From NCBI GenBank assembly GCA_039819485.1, contig JBCBRY010000026.1, positions 1 through 64,000 of the forward strand: a stretch of 64,000 nucleotides of DNA. The letters run 5' to 3'. The DNA is from UBA6168 sp039819485. GTDB taxonomy: Bacteria; Bacteroidota; Bacteroidia; Chitinophagales; Saprospiraceae. This document shows positions 25,930 through 34,584 of this stretch, piece by piece. The first letter of the stretch is position 1. The number at the start of each line of letters is the position of its first letter. Made by a program: the position numbers and the translations under genes. Below the pieces are notes generated by a model that saw nothing but the letters and a program-made list of their open reading frames with translations, was not told the DNA's origin and made no database searches.

Positions 25930-27651
25930 ATGGATGTTCAAGTATGGACCCTGATCATCGTAGGGATCACATTCGCACTATATATCGGCGTGGCCATTTG
26001 GTCGCGTGCAGGTTCAACCTCAGAATTTTATGTCGCCGGAGGTGGCGTTCCGCCACTCATCAACGGAATGGCGACGGCTGCCGACTGGATGTCAGCCGCT
26101 TCCTTTATTTCAATGGCCGGTCTGATTTCCTTTATGGGTTATCAGGGGGCGCAGTACCTGATGGGCTGGACGGGCGGCTACGTTTTGCTGGCCTTGTTAC
26201 TGGCCCCTTATCTGCGGAAATTTGGCAAGTTCACCGTGCCTGATTTTATCGGCGAACGCTACTACTCCCAAACCGCCCGGATGGTAGCGGTGGTATGCGC
26301 CTTGTTTGTTTCATTCACTTACGTCGTCGGACAAATGAAAGGGGTCGGTGTGGCCTTCTCCCGTTTTTTGGAAGTACCGTTTGAATGGGGCGTCATCATC
26401 GGCGTCGGTATTGTATTTTTCTACGCCGTACTTGGTGGGATGAAAGGCATCACCTACACGCAGGTGGCTCAGTACTGTGTCTTGATTTTTGCGTACATGG
26501 TACCTGCTATTTTTATCTCTATTGAAATGGTCGGCAACCCGATCCCACAGCTTGGGCTTGGAGGTACCATGGCCGATGGCACGGCCCTGCTTGCCAAACT
26601 GGACCTGCTGTCCACTGATCTTGGGTTTAAAGAATACACCACCTCCCACAAAGGTAAAGTCGACCTGTTCTTTGTAACGGCTGCCCTGATGCTGGGAACA
26701 GCTGGATTGCCGCACGTGATCGTTCGGTTTTTTACCGTGCCTAAAGTGTCAGATGCCCGTAAATCGGCCGGTTATGCGCTGGTGTTCATTGCCTTGTTGT
26801 ACACGACCGCTCCTGCAATTGCAGCTTTTGCCCGTACCAATTTGGTCAATACCGTCAACGACCAGCCATATGCGGAGATGCCAGCCTGGTTCGGCAATTG
26901 GGAGAAAACTGGTCTGTTGAAATTTGAAGACAAAAACGCCGATGGCAAAATCCAATACTACAACGATAAAAACGCTGAATACGTAGCGGCCGTGGCCAAT
27001 GGGAAAGGCTGGAAAGGCAACGAATTGGTCGTTGACCGGGACATCATGGTGCTGGCCAATCCGGAAATCGCAAAGCTGCCGGCCTGGGTGATCGCATTGG
27101 TGGTTGCCGGTGGTTTGGCTGCTGCGTTGTCGACTGCCGCTGGACTGCTATTGGTTATTTCCACTTCCATTTCACATGATTTATTGAAAAAATGGTTGAA
27201 ACCCGATATTTCAGAGAAAAACGAACTGCGTGCCGCACGTGTCGCAATCGCGGTCGCAGTCGTCATAGCGGGATACTTCGGCATTAATCCCCCTGGGTTC
27301 GTGGCACAGGTGGTCGCCTGGGCTTTCGGCCTGGCAGCTGCCTCGTTTTTCCCAGCCATCCTGCTGGGTATTTTCAGCAAACGGATGAACATGCAGGGAG
27401 CAGTGGCAGGCATGATCACGGGACTGGTTTTCACCGGCGCCTACATCTGGTACTTCAAATACGGCGGTGGTACTCCTGACCAGTACTGGTTCGACATCAG
27501 CCCGGAAGGTATCGGTACACTGGGCATGATTTTCAACTTCATCGTCTCTCTTGTCGTCTCCAACATGACGCCACCTCCCCCTAAAGAAGTACAGGACATC
27601 GTGGACAACATCCGGGTCCCGAGAGGTGCGGGCCAAGCAACGGGGCATTGA
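25930..27651 (+). CDS. VC2705-family sodium:solute symporter (SLC5)
   Basis: 573-aa membrane transporter with about 13 transmembrane helices and the SLC5 signature around GGVPPLINGMATAADWMSAA. Homologous pairs with DUF4212 (TIGR03648) are found next to acetyl-CoA synthetase, so acetate uptake coupled to sodium is the likely role. A soluble loop at ~residues 305-370 contains DKNADGKIQYYN, which has the DxNxDG start of a calcium-binding loop, followed by VDRDIMVLANPEIAKLPAWV. The next gene, after a 21-bp perfect hairpin, is a small membrane protein. Confidence 0.92.
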   Translation: MDVQVWTLIIVGITFALYIGVAIWSRAGSTSEFYVAGGGVPPLINGMATAADWMSAASFISMAGLISFMGYQGAQYLMGWTGGYVLLALLLAPYLRKFGKFTVPDFIGERYYSQTARMVAVVCALFVSFTYVVGQMKGVGVAFSRFLEVPFEWGVIIGVGIVFFYAVLGGMKGITYTQVAQYCVLIFAYMVPAIFISIEMVGNPIPQLGLGGTMADGTALLAKLDLLSTDLGFKEYTTSHKGKVDLFFVTAALMLGTAGLPHVIVRFFTVPKVSDARKSAGYALVFIALLYTTAPAIAAFARTNLVNTVNDQPYAEMPAWFGNWEKTGLLKFEDKNADGKIQYYNDKNAEYVAAVANGKGWKGNELVVDRDIMVLANPEIAKLPAWVIALVVAGGLAAALSTAAGLLLVISTSISHDLLKKWLKPDISEKNELRAARVAIAVAVVIAGYFGINPPGFVAQVVAWAFGLAAASFFPAILLGIFSKRMNMQGAVAGMITGLVFTGAYIWYFKYGGGTPDQYWFDISPEGIGTLGMIFNFIVSLVVSNMTPPPPKEVQDIVDNIRVPRGAGQATGH

Positions 27652-27659
27652 GGGGATGG

Positions 27660-27709
27660 GTTATGAGTTATGGGTTATGATTAACCACTCATAACCCATA
27701 ACTCATAAC
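27660..27709. repeat. Perfect 21-bp intergenic hairpin of GTTATGR units
   Basis: The left arm 27660-27680 consists of three heptamers, GTTATGA-GTTATGG-GTTATGA. The right arm 27689-27709 is its exact complement, with an 8-nt loop. It lies 8 bases after the symporter stop. There is no T-run, so it is not a canonical terminator. Confidence 0.9.
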
Positions 27710-27733
27710 TAAAAATCTAACAATCAACTGATT

Positions 27734-27946
27734 ATGAAATTTCAAATAGGTAAAAAGGCATCAGATGTATTTGTCATTCTCTATATTTTAGGCACACTCT
27801 GGTTGCGGTTCGAACTGGAGAGCCAATTGAACGGACACGTGCTGGCGTCCGTAGGCATCGGGGCTTTTGCCTTGCTGTTTCTCTGGGCACTGCACAAAAG
27901 CAAATACATCAACCCATCTTGGTTTGGTTTACTTAAACAAAAGTGA
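27734..27946 (+). CDS. Small two-helix membrane protein
   Basis: 70-aa protein with two hydrophobic helices (VFVILYILGTLWLRF and LASVGIGAFALLFLWALHKS) and a basic C-terminus. No family is recognised. It is co-directional with and directly downstream of the SLC5 symporter, separated only by the GTTATGR hairpin, so it may be an accessory subunit. Its length is typical of small transporter partners. Confidence 0.65.
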   Translation: MKFQIGKKASDVFVILYILGTLWLRFELESQLNGHVLASVGIGAFALLFLWALHKSKYINPSWFGLLKQK

Positions 27947-28068
27947 GAGAGGTGAGAGGGGTGATTGGGGTGAGAATTTGCGATATTTTCTCCATTTCAT
28001 ACTAATTATTTCTCACGCTCTCACCCCTCTCGCATCTCTCACACCTATCACAATCTCTCACGATCTCT
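27943..28068. repeat. Intergenic inverted repeat of GTGAGAG units
   Basis: The left arm 27943-27976 repeats GTGAGAG/GTGAGAGGGG-type units starting at the stop codon of the small membrane protein. The right arm 28009-28068 carries several CTCTCAC and CACCCCTCTC units. The pairing is long but imperfect. Confidence 0.7.
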
Positions 28069-28102
28069 CAAAAAATTAAGTTGGATAATATGACATTGAT
28101 GT

Positions 28103-28136
28103 GGCCGGGCACTTGTTGTGCGGCCGCTGTTTTTTT
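28103..28136 (+). terminator. Terminator of porin/symporter gene run
   Basis: GC-rich stem GGCCGGGCAC / GTGCGGCC with a small loop and one bulge, followed by a run of seven T from 28130. It lies after the last symporter-cluster gene and before the sensor-kinase operon. Confidence 0.75.
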
Positions 28137-28231
28137 GTCAAAATATTCTTCATCAAAAAACTTCTTACCTTGCCATTCGAACTGCATTTTACAATTGTTT
28201 GGGACGACCGTAAATGTTAAAGAGCTTCGAC

Positions 28232-28264
28232 AGAAATGTCATTTTTTGAAAAAATGACATTTCT
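28232..28264 (+). promoter_or_regulatory. 33-bp perfect palindrome before sensor-kinase operon
   Basis: AGAAATGTCATTTTTT and its exact complement AAAAAATGACATTTCT flank a single G. It ends 42 bases before the ATG at 28307. It could be an operator or a second terminator-like hairpin. The AAAAATGACA core resembles the inner arm of the MITE-like elements elsewhere in the window. Confidence 0.6.
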
Positions 28265-28306
28265 ACGCTCCGCATTGAGAAACACTGCCAAAGAATAACT
28301 TCCATT

Positions 28307-28525
28307 ATGTCAAAATCACACAGTCATCATCCGAATGATCAACATGCCAGGTTGGCAGGTATTTTCTTTTTGGCTTTGTTGGTTTTCAATTTTCCACTAT
28401 TGGGTATTTTTGGGAAAGGGCAGCAACTATTAGGCATACCAATTCTTTACATCTACATTTTTGCGGTTTGGCTGGGCATCATTTTTCTTCTTTTCATTAA
28501 TGTGAGAAAGCAAAAAAACAGATGA
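28307..28525 (+). CDS. Small two-helix membrane protein upstream of CrbS-like kinase
   Basis: 72-aa protein with a His-rich N-terminus (SKSHSHHPNDQH) and two hydrophobic helices (LAGIFFLALLVFNFPLLGIF and ILYIYIFAVWLGIIFLLFIN). It overlaps the start of the next gene by four bases (ATGA), so the two are translationally coupled. By analogy with DUF4212 and DUF3311 small subunits placed before SLC5 proteins, it may be a subunit of the transporter part of the kinase. The family is not identified with certainty. Confidence 0.7.
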   Translation: MSKSHSHHPNDQHARLAGIFFLALLVFNFPLLGIFGKGQQLLGIPILYIYIFAVWLGIIFLLFINVRKQKNR

Positions 28526-31287
28526 GCCCATTCGTCATCATACTCTGTGCAGTTGGCTACATGTGTTTGCTTTTTTGGGTGGCCTGGTATACCGAGCGGT
28601 CGGCCGGCAAGGGTCGGAACTTTGTCAACAATCCCTATATCTATTCACTTTCACTGGCAGTTTATTGTACGGCCTGGACTTTCTTTGGGAGTGTTGGCAA
28701 GGCGGTCGAATCAGGAATAGATTTTTTACCGATCTACCTGGGGCCAACGATCATGGCACCGATGCTGTGGTTTGTTTTGCGGAAAATGATCCTGATCAGC
28801 AAATCGCAGCGCATCACCTCCATTGCCGACTTCATTTCTTCGCGATATGGAAAAAGCACTTATCTGGGTGCACTCGCCACCCTTCTGGCACTTTTGGCCA
28901 TTCTGCCCTATATCTCTATTCAGCTGAAGGGGGCGGCCGTGGGGTATGAAATTCTCCGGCAATCTTCCGGGGCTATGGTTGGAGACCACGTTATACAAAA
29001 CATACCGTTTTATCTTGATTCAGCCTTTTACATCGCCATTGCGCTGGCCGTTTTCACCATTCTATTTGGCACCCGTCACCTCGATCCAAATGAGCGCCAT
29101 GAAGGATTGGTCGCAGCGGTCGCATTTGAATCATTGTTGAAGTTGATCGCCTTTTTGGCCGCTGGAGTCTTCGTTACCTTTTTTCTTTTTGACGGTTTTG
29201 GTGATTTGTTCCGGCAGGCCAGCCAACACGTGTCAACGCAAAATATGTTCTCGTTGGAAAACAACGGCACGAACGGGACCGACTGGTTTTGGATGATCCT
29301 CATTTCCATGATGGCGGTGATTTTATTGCCGCGCCAGTTTCACTTGGCGGTGGTTGAAAACACCGATTCAAACTTTGTCAGGCAGGCATCGTGGGTGTTC
29401 CCGCTATACCTTTTGCTCATCAATATTTTTGTCATCCCGATCGCCATCGGCGGACTGTTGTTGTTAAATGAATCGGCCAGCCCCGATTTTTATGTGCTCG
29501 ACCTGCCCATTACTTCGGGCAATTATTTACTCACTTTGTTGGTGGCCATAGGTGGTTTTTCGGCCGCTACCAGCATGGTGATTGTGGCCGTGATTGCGCT
29601 CAGCATCATGATTTCCAACAACCTGGTTGTACCGACATTGCTGCGTTCCAATACCATCACCGGTGATTTTGCGGACGACTTACAACCGCGGCTGATCGGT
29701 ATACGTCGAGTCAGTATCATCGTTGTATTTTTTCTGGCCTATGGTTATTTCAAATTTGTGAGTTCCCAGTTTACCATAGTTTCCATCGGGTTGATTTCAT
29801 TCGTAGGTATTTCTCAATTTGCCCCTGCGGTACTTGGTGGCATGTTCTGGAAAAGGGCTACCAGGAAAGGAGCAATTTACGGGCTGACGGCTGGCCTACT
29901 GATTTGGACCTATTGCCTGCCGCTTACGACACTTGCCGATGCGGGAGTCATTTCATCCAGTTTTTACGAACATGGCCTGTTGGGAATTGAGCTGTTAAAA
30001 CCACATAGCCTGTTTGGGATGAAGGGCATGAGCCCCATCTCGCACGGGGCCTTTTGGAGCCTGACGGTCAACATCGCCTTGTTTGTAATTGTCTCCCTTA
30101 ACAACACCCCTTCTACCATTGAAATCACACAGGCAGACCTGTTCGTCGATATTTATAAATACGAAACTGCCGGGAGCCGGCTTGGCGTAAACAGGCGGGC
30201 CGCACAGCTCTCTGACATCAAAGACCTGCTATTCCGGTTTCTTGGAGATGAACGGGCAAAGGAGGTCTTGCAGCAGTACCAAAGTCAGCACCAGGTCAAT
30301 ATTTCCCAAATAGAAACTGCCAACGAAGACCTGATCACCCTTGTGGAAACTGCACTCGCAGGGGCCATTGGGTCCGCCTCATCAAAAGTGCTGTTGCACA
30401 CAGTGGTTAAAGAAGACCCGATCAGCATTGAAGAGATTTTTGAAATTCTGGACCAGACACAGGAAATTCTTTTGTACAGCAAAAAACTGGAGCAGAAGTC
30501 CAATGAGCTTGAACTCACCACCCAGCAGCTCCGTCAGGCCAACAAACAGCTAAAGGAGCTGGATCAATTGAAGGCCGATTTCATTACGACCATTACCCAC
30601 GAACTGCGCACCCCCATTACCTCTATTAAAGCATTGGCAAAAATCCTTGCAGACAATCATGACATTCCCCTCCCACAAAAGAGTGAGTACCTCGGCATCA
30701 TTGTCAGTGAAAGTGAACGGATCTCTCGATTGGTCAACCAGGTTTTGGAGATGGAAAAAGCCCAGCGTACCAGTGTCCAAAAAGATTTTATCAACCTGGA
30801 TTTCAACGTCCTGGTCAACAAGGCCTACCAAAACCTGCGGCCGCTCATGAGCAGTAGCAACATTGAACACCAGATCGAGCGGCCTCCTTTTGCGATTCTG
30901 GTCAAAGGTGTACCGGATCAGCTCACCCAGGTTGTGGTCAACCTGCTCTCCAATGCCATTAAGTTTTGTGATGCCGAAAAAGGAACGATCCGTGTTTCAT
31001 TGTTTGTGCCCGGCAACGAGGCCGTGCTAAAAGTAAGCGACAACGGGATTGGCATTTCCCACAAAGACAAGGTCAAGATCTTTGAAAAATTCATGCAGGT
31101 CAATACCGCCACAAAGGGCAAACCACAGGGCACCGGGCTCGGCCTCGCCATTTCACGGAGAATCATTGAACAGCATGGAGGGCGTATTGAAGTGGAAAGT
31201 GCGATCAATCAGGGGGCTACGTTTATTGTCTACCTGCCGATTATTGAAATTCACACCAAAGAGGTCAAGAAGTACAAAGGGTTCTAA
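28522..31287 (+). CDS. CrbS-like SLC5 transporter-histidine kinase
   Basis: 921-aa hybrid sensor. Residues ~1-530 are an SLC5-type transporter with about 13 helices. Residues ~565-645 match the STAC linker region (LFRFLGDERAKEVLQQY ... ALAGAIGSASSKVLL), followed by a coiled coil, a HisKA domain with ITHELRTPI (phospho-acceptor His693) and a HATPase with NLLSNAIKFC, DNGIGIS and GTGLGLAISRR. CrbS of Vibrio and Pseudomonas has this architecture and controls acetyl-CoA synthetase (the acetate switch). Genomic context with acs agrees. Its likely partner is the receiver protein at 31617. Confidence 0.93.
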   Translation: MSPFVIILCAVGYMCLLFWVAWYTERSAGKGRNFVNNPYIYSLSLAVYCTAWTFFGSVGKAVESGIDFLPIYLGPTIMAPMLWFVLRKMILISKSQRITSIADFISSRYGKSTYLGALATLLALLAILPYISIQLKGAAVGYEILRQSSGAMVGDHVIQNIPFYLDSAFYIAIALAVFTILFGTRHLDPNERHEGLVAAVAFESLLKLIAFLAAGVFVTFFLFDGFGDLFRQASQHVSTQNMFSLENNGTNGTDWFWMILISMMAVILLPRQFHLAVVENTDSNFVRQASWVFPLYLLLINIFVIPIAIGGLLLLNESASPDFYVLDLPITSGNYLLTLLVAIGGFSAATSMVIVAVIALSIMISNNLVVPTLLRSNTITGDFADDLQPRLIGIRRVSIIVVFFLAYGYFKFVSSQFTIVSIGLISFVGISQFAPAVLGGMFWKRATRKGAIYGLTAGLLIWTYCLPLTTLADAGVISSSFYEHGLLGIELLKPHSLFGMKGMSPISHGAFWSLTVNIALFVIVSLNNTPSTIEITQADLFVDIYKYETAGSRLGVNRRAAQLSDIKDLLFRFLGDERAKEVLQQYQSQHQVNISQIETANEDLITLVETALAGAIGSASSKVLLHTVVKEDPISIEEIFEILDQTQEILLYSKKLEQKSNELELTTQQLRQANKQLKELDQLKADFITTITHELRTPITSIKALAKILADNHDIPLPQKSEYLGIIVSESERISRLVNQVLEMEKAQRTSVQKDFINLDFNVLVNKAYQNLRPLMSSSNIEHQIERPPFAILVKGVPDQLTQVVVNLLSNAIKFCDAEKGTIRVSLFVPGNEAVLKVSDNGIGISHKDKVKIFEKFMQVNTATKGKPQGTGLGLAISRRIIEQHGGRIEVESAINQGATFIVYLPIIEIHTKEVKKYKGF

Positions 31288-31616
31288 CTGATCAATAAAT
31301 TAAATCGTTTTTAAGATAAGGAAAGAAAGATAACAACAGATGACGGCCCAGGTGGCCGAGGGGCTATTCCCTCCTACCCTTTCCGCAGTTCTGTTTTCGT
31401 GAACAGTTTTGAGGACCTAAAGCCTCAACCGGCTGGAACAGTTAAAAATACCTCCGTTTTTCATCAGCACACCCTGGATATCCCGTTGGAGATTATTTGA
31501 TTGATTTACTCCCAATCTATTTCTGCGAAATTCTTTTTTCATAAAAAATACCCTATTTTTCGCAATTCATAAAAAGTGTTTCAGGATATATAAATCAATG
31601 AGCAACTAAGCGATTA
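31288..31616. other. Intergenic region between kinase and receiver genes
   Basis: No gene in 329 bases. I see only small imperfect stems (for example GGCC-CAGGT-GGCC near 31348) and an AT-rich stretch before the receiver gene. The gap is long for a kinase/receiver operon, so the receiver may have its own promoter. Confidence 0.4.
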
Positions 31617-32003
31617 ATGATGAACGAATTCAGCAACAAAAAACTCCTTTTGGTAGATGATGAACCCAACATCCTGGTTCCGATCGAGTTTCTGATGAAA
31701 CAACAGGGCTTTGTTGTGGAGAAGGCCTTTAACGGACAGGAAGCTTTGGATAAAATGAAAAACTATACACCGGACATTGTCATCCTGGATGTGATGATGC
31801 CGAAAATGAACGGGTTTGAAGTGGCCAAACACATCCGGGCCAATGAAAAATTTACGGCGACCCAAATCATCTTCCTGACCGCAAAAGGCACTACGCAGGA
31901 CAAGGATACCGGATATTCCGCAGGCGGCGAGGTGTACCTGACCAAGCCCTTCGACAACGATGAATTGGTCAGCATCGTTACCGAAATGGCTGCTTATGGC
32001 TGA
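31617..32003 (+). CDS. Receiver-only response regulator
   Basis: 128-aa CheY-like protein consisting of one receiver domain. The acidic pair is in LLVDDEPN, the phospho-acceptor is Asp58 in IVILDVMMPKMNG, the conserved Thr is in FLTAKG and Lys110 is in YLTKPF. There is no output domain, unlike CrbR proteins, which end in a LuxR-type HTH. The gene lies between the CrbS-like kinase and acs, so it is the likely phosphate acceptor of that kinase. It must act through protein contact rather than DNA binding. Confidence 0.92.
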   Translation: MMNEFSNKKLLLVDDEPNILVPIEFLMKQQGFVVEKAFNGQEALDKMKNYTPDIVILDVMMPKMNGFEVAKHIRANEKFTATQIIFLTAKGTTQDKDTGYSAGGEVYLTKPFDNDELVSIVTEMAAYG

Positions 32004-32005
32004 TG

Positions 32006-32042
32006 ATCTATATTTTTACATATAAAAATCTATATATTTAGA
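32006..32042 (-). promoter_or_regulatory. Proposed ArsR operator upstream of acs
   Basis: ATCTATATATTTAGA (32028-32042) is the exact complement of the 15-bp motif before the porin gene and shares 13 bases with the arsR site. A second ATCTATAT occurs 22 bases upstream (32006-32013), and ATTTTTA / TAAAAAT form an inverted repeat between them. The acs ATG is 218 bases downstream. Confidence 0.55.
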
Positions 32043-32259
32043 TACTTGTGGTATTTTTTCTTATCTTTATGCTGACAATAATGTCGGGGAAAAATGATTC
32101 TTGTCATCTTTTCCCGATCTGAGTGGTGATACATTTATCCCGGTTTTTACTGAAAATATTGCCAGCCCACTGGTTCGCAATCCATTAACTCCACTTACTG
32201 CATCCATCTCAACTTTAGTCAAAAACAATCAACTTTTGAATAACTAAAATCATCAATAC

Positions 32260-34173
32260 ATGACACTTCAAATAAAATCACTTGCCGAGTACAAAGAAGC
32301 CTATCAACGTAGCGTCGACCATCCCGAAGCATTCTGGGAAGAGCAGGCCAATACTTTTACCTGGCGGAAGAAATGGGACAAAACCCTCGAGTGGGACTTC
32401 AAAAGCCCCGATGTTAAATGGTTTGTCGGCGGCAAGCTCAATATCACCGAAAACTGCCTGGACCGGCACCTTGAAACGAGAGGTGACCAAACGGCGATCC
32501 TTTGGGAACCCAACGATCCTGCTCAGGAAGCCAGGGCTTATTCCTATAAAGAATTGCACGCTGAAGTTTGCCGGGCTGCGAATGCATTAAAAGCCAAAGG
32601 CATCCAAAAAGGCGACCGTGTCTGCTTTTATATGCCGATGGTGCCGGAGCTGGCTATCGGAGTGCTGGCCTGTGCCCGTATTGGTGCAATCCACTCTGTA
32701 GTGTTTGCCGGTTTTTCTGCATCGGCACTGGCGGACCGGATCAACGATGCCACTTGTAAAATGGTCATCTGCTCGGACTACAACCACCGGGGCGCTAAAA
32801 ATATACCTGTCAAAAAAGTAGTGGACGATGCGCTGGCCATGGGCTGTCCAAGCATCGAAACGGTACTGGTGCATAAAAACACCGGCGCAGACATTGCCTG
32901 GAACGACGACCTGGACGTGTGGTGGCACGAAGCGCTCGATGGCCAGAGTACCAGTTGTCCGGCGGAAGAAATGGACAGTGAAGACATGTTGTTTATTCTT
33001 TATACATCGGGGTCTACCGGCAAACCCAAGGGGGTCGTCCATACCTGCGGCGGCTACATGGTCTATACTTGTTTTTCCTTTAGAAATGTTTTCCAATACC
33101 AGGACGGCGATGTCTATTGGTGTACCGCCGATATTGGCTGGATCACCGGGCATAGTTACATTGTGTACGGTCCATTGTTGGCCGGCGCCACAACGATGAT
33201 GTTTGAAGGAGTCCCCACCTACCCTGATGCCGGCCGCTTCTGGGAAGTTTGCGACAAGCACAAGGTCAATCAATTTTATACCGCTCCGACCGCCATCCGC
33301 GCACTCATGGCAAAAGGCGATGAATATGTCGACAAATACGATCTCAGCACCTTAAAAGTCATCGGCTCGGTAGGCGAACCCATCAATGAAGAAGCCTGGA
33401 ACTGGTATAATGAAAAAGTGGGAAAAGGGAATGCCCCCATCGTCGACACCTGGTGGCAAACGGAAACGGGCGGTATCCTGATCACGCCGCTGCCCGGCAT
33501 TACGGACACAAAGCCTTGCTATGCTTCTTATCCAATGCCCGGTGTACAACTCCTGCTGGTCGACGCCGATGGCAATGAAGTACAAGGCAACGGTGTGGAA
33601 GGCCTGTTGTGTGTGAAATTCCCGTGGCCATCTATACTTCGCACCACATACGGCGACCATGAACGTTGCCGGCAGGTCTACTTTTCTGTATTTGAAGATC
33701 TCTATTTCACAGGGGATGGTGCCCGCCGTGATGAAGATGGCCGTTATCGCATCATTGGCCGGGTGGACGACGTAATCAATGTCTCCGGTCATCGCATGGG
33801 AACCGCGGAAGTAGAGAACGCCATTAATGAACATGACAATGTGGTCGAATCAGCCGTGGTGGGCTATCCGCACGAAATCAAAGGTCAGGGAATTTATGCC
33901 TACATCATCCCACAAGATGAAGTGACCGACGAGGAAGCCTTTATCAAAGAGGTGAGAGCGGTAGTTACCAGAGAAATCGGCCCAATTGCGAAGCCCGACC
34001 AAATCCAGGTGGTTTCCGGTTTGCCAAAAACGCGCTCCGGAAAAATCATGCGGCGCATTTTACGGAAAGTCGCCTCTGGCGATGTCTCCAACCTGGGAGA
34101 TGTCTCTACTTTGCTGAACCCGGAAATTGTGGAAGAAATCAAAGCTGGAGCGAAGGTAGAACTGAAAGTATAA
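32260..34173 (+). CDS. acs: Acetyl-CoA synthetase
   Basis: 637-aa AMP-forming acetate:CoA ligase. The P-loop-like motif YTSGSTGKPKGVVHT is near residue 248, GWITGHSYIVYGPL follows, WWQTETGG is near 399, and the C-terminal lysine motif KTRSGKIMRR places the acetylatable catalytic Lys at 595. Length and all ANL-family core motifs fit Acs. It converts acetate, ATP and CoA to acetyl-CoA in the cytosol. It is preceded by a CrbS-like kinase, a receiver and an ArsR-type operator, and followed by a terminator, so it is probably transcribed alone. Confidence 0.96.
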   Translation: MTLQIKSLAEYKEAYQRSVDHPEAFWEEQANTFTWRKKWDKTLEWDFKSPDVKWFVGGKLNITENCLDRHLETRGDQTAILWEPNDPAQEARAYSYKELHAEVCRAANALKAKGIQKGDRVCFYMPMVPELAIGVLACARIGAIHSVVFAGFSASALADRINDATCKMVICSDYNHRGAKNIPVKKVVDDALAMGCPSIETVLVHKNTGADIAWNDDLDVWWHEALDGQSTSCPAEEMDSEDMLFILYTSGSTGKPKGVVHTCGGYMVYTCFSFRNVFQYQDGDVYWCTADIGWITGHSYIVYGPLLAGATTMMFEGVPTYPDAGRFWEVCDKHKVNQFYTAPTAIRALMAKGDEYVDKYDLSTLKVIGSVGEPINEEAWNWYNEKVGKGNAPIVDTWWQTETGGILITPLPGITDTKPCYASYPMPGVQLLLVDADGNEVQGNGVEGLLCVKFPWPSILRTTYGDHERCRQVYFSVFEDLYFTGDGARRDEDGRYRIIGRVDDVINVSGHRMGTAEVENAINEHDNVVESAVVGYPHEIKGQGIYAYIIPQDEVTDEEAFIKEVRAVVTREIGPIAKPDQIQVVSGLPKTRSGKIMRRILRKVASGDVSNLGDVSTLLNPEIVEEIKAGAKVELKV

Positions 34174-34186
34174 CAAAGAGTCTACG

Positions 34187-34217
34187 CTCAGGAGGTAATT
34201 AATAATTACCTCCTGAG
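34187..34217 (+). terminator. acs terminator
   Basis: Perfect 14-bp stem CTCAGGAGGTAATT / AATTACCTCCTGAG with a 3-nt loop, 14 bases after the acs stop, followed by TTTCAGTTTT. Confidence 0.85.
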
Positions 34218-34275
34218 TTTCAGTTTTAGAGATACTCCCTTTCTCTTTTTTGATAGATTGTATCTGTACTGATTG

Positions 34276-34368
34276 ATAAACATGGGGACAGCCCTGTTTA
34301 TGTATGGCGGTCGCCCGAGTCGCTGCTCCGCAGCACTGGGCGGAAGAGGGGTTTAAGGGGGCAGTTGT
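34276..34368 (+). repeat. Hairpin plus G-tract element, copy 2
   Basis: After ATAAAC, a stem pairs CGCCC-GAGT-CGCTGC (34312-34326) with GCAGCACTGGGCG (34330-34342), with two bulges. It is followed by GAAGAGGGGTTTAAGGGGGC. The order of parts is the same as at 12193-12285. A further stem TGAAATT / AAATTTCA lies just beyond (34371-34392). Together these make a structured leader in the 411-base gap before the propionyl-CoA synthetase-like gene. Confidence 0.5.
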
Positions 34369-34584
34369 TTTGAAATTCCAATGGAAATTTCAAGATACGC
34401 CTCTCCCCGAACATCCCTTCTGATGAGCCGCCACCGGCAGCGAATAATGTCAAATAACTTTTGTTTTAAATCATAAATTGAACCTCTCACATAAACTTTG
34501 CTGAGCAACAACTTAGTAATGATCTCTCTTGAAAGGTCTGTCTAAACAAGAAGTTTTGCTCACGCAAAATCAGTTTTTCAAAAA

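Noticed and set aside
32587..33273. 228-aa minus-strand ORF inside acs
   Set aside because: Antisense to conserved acyl-CoA synthetase motifs.
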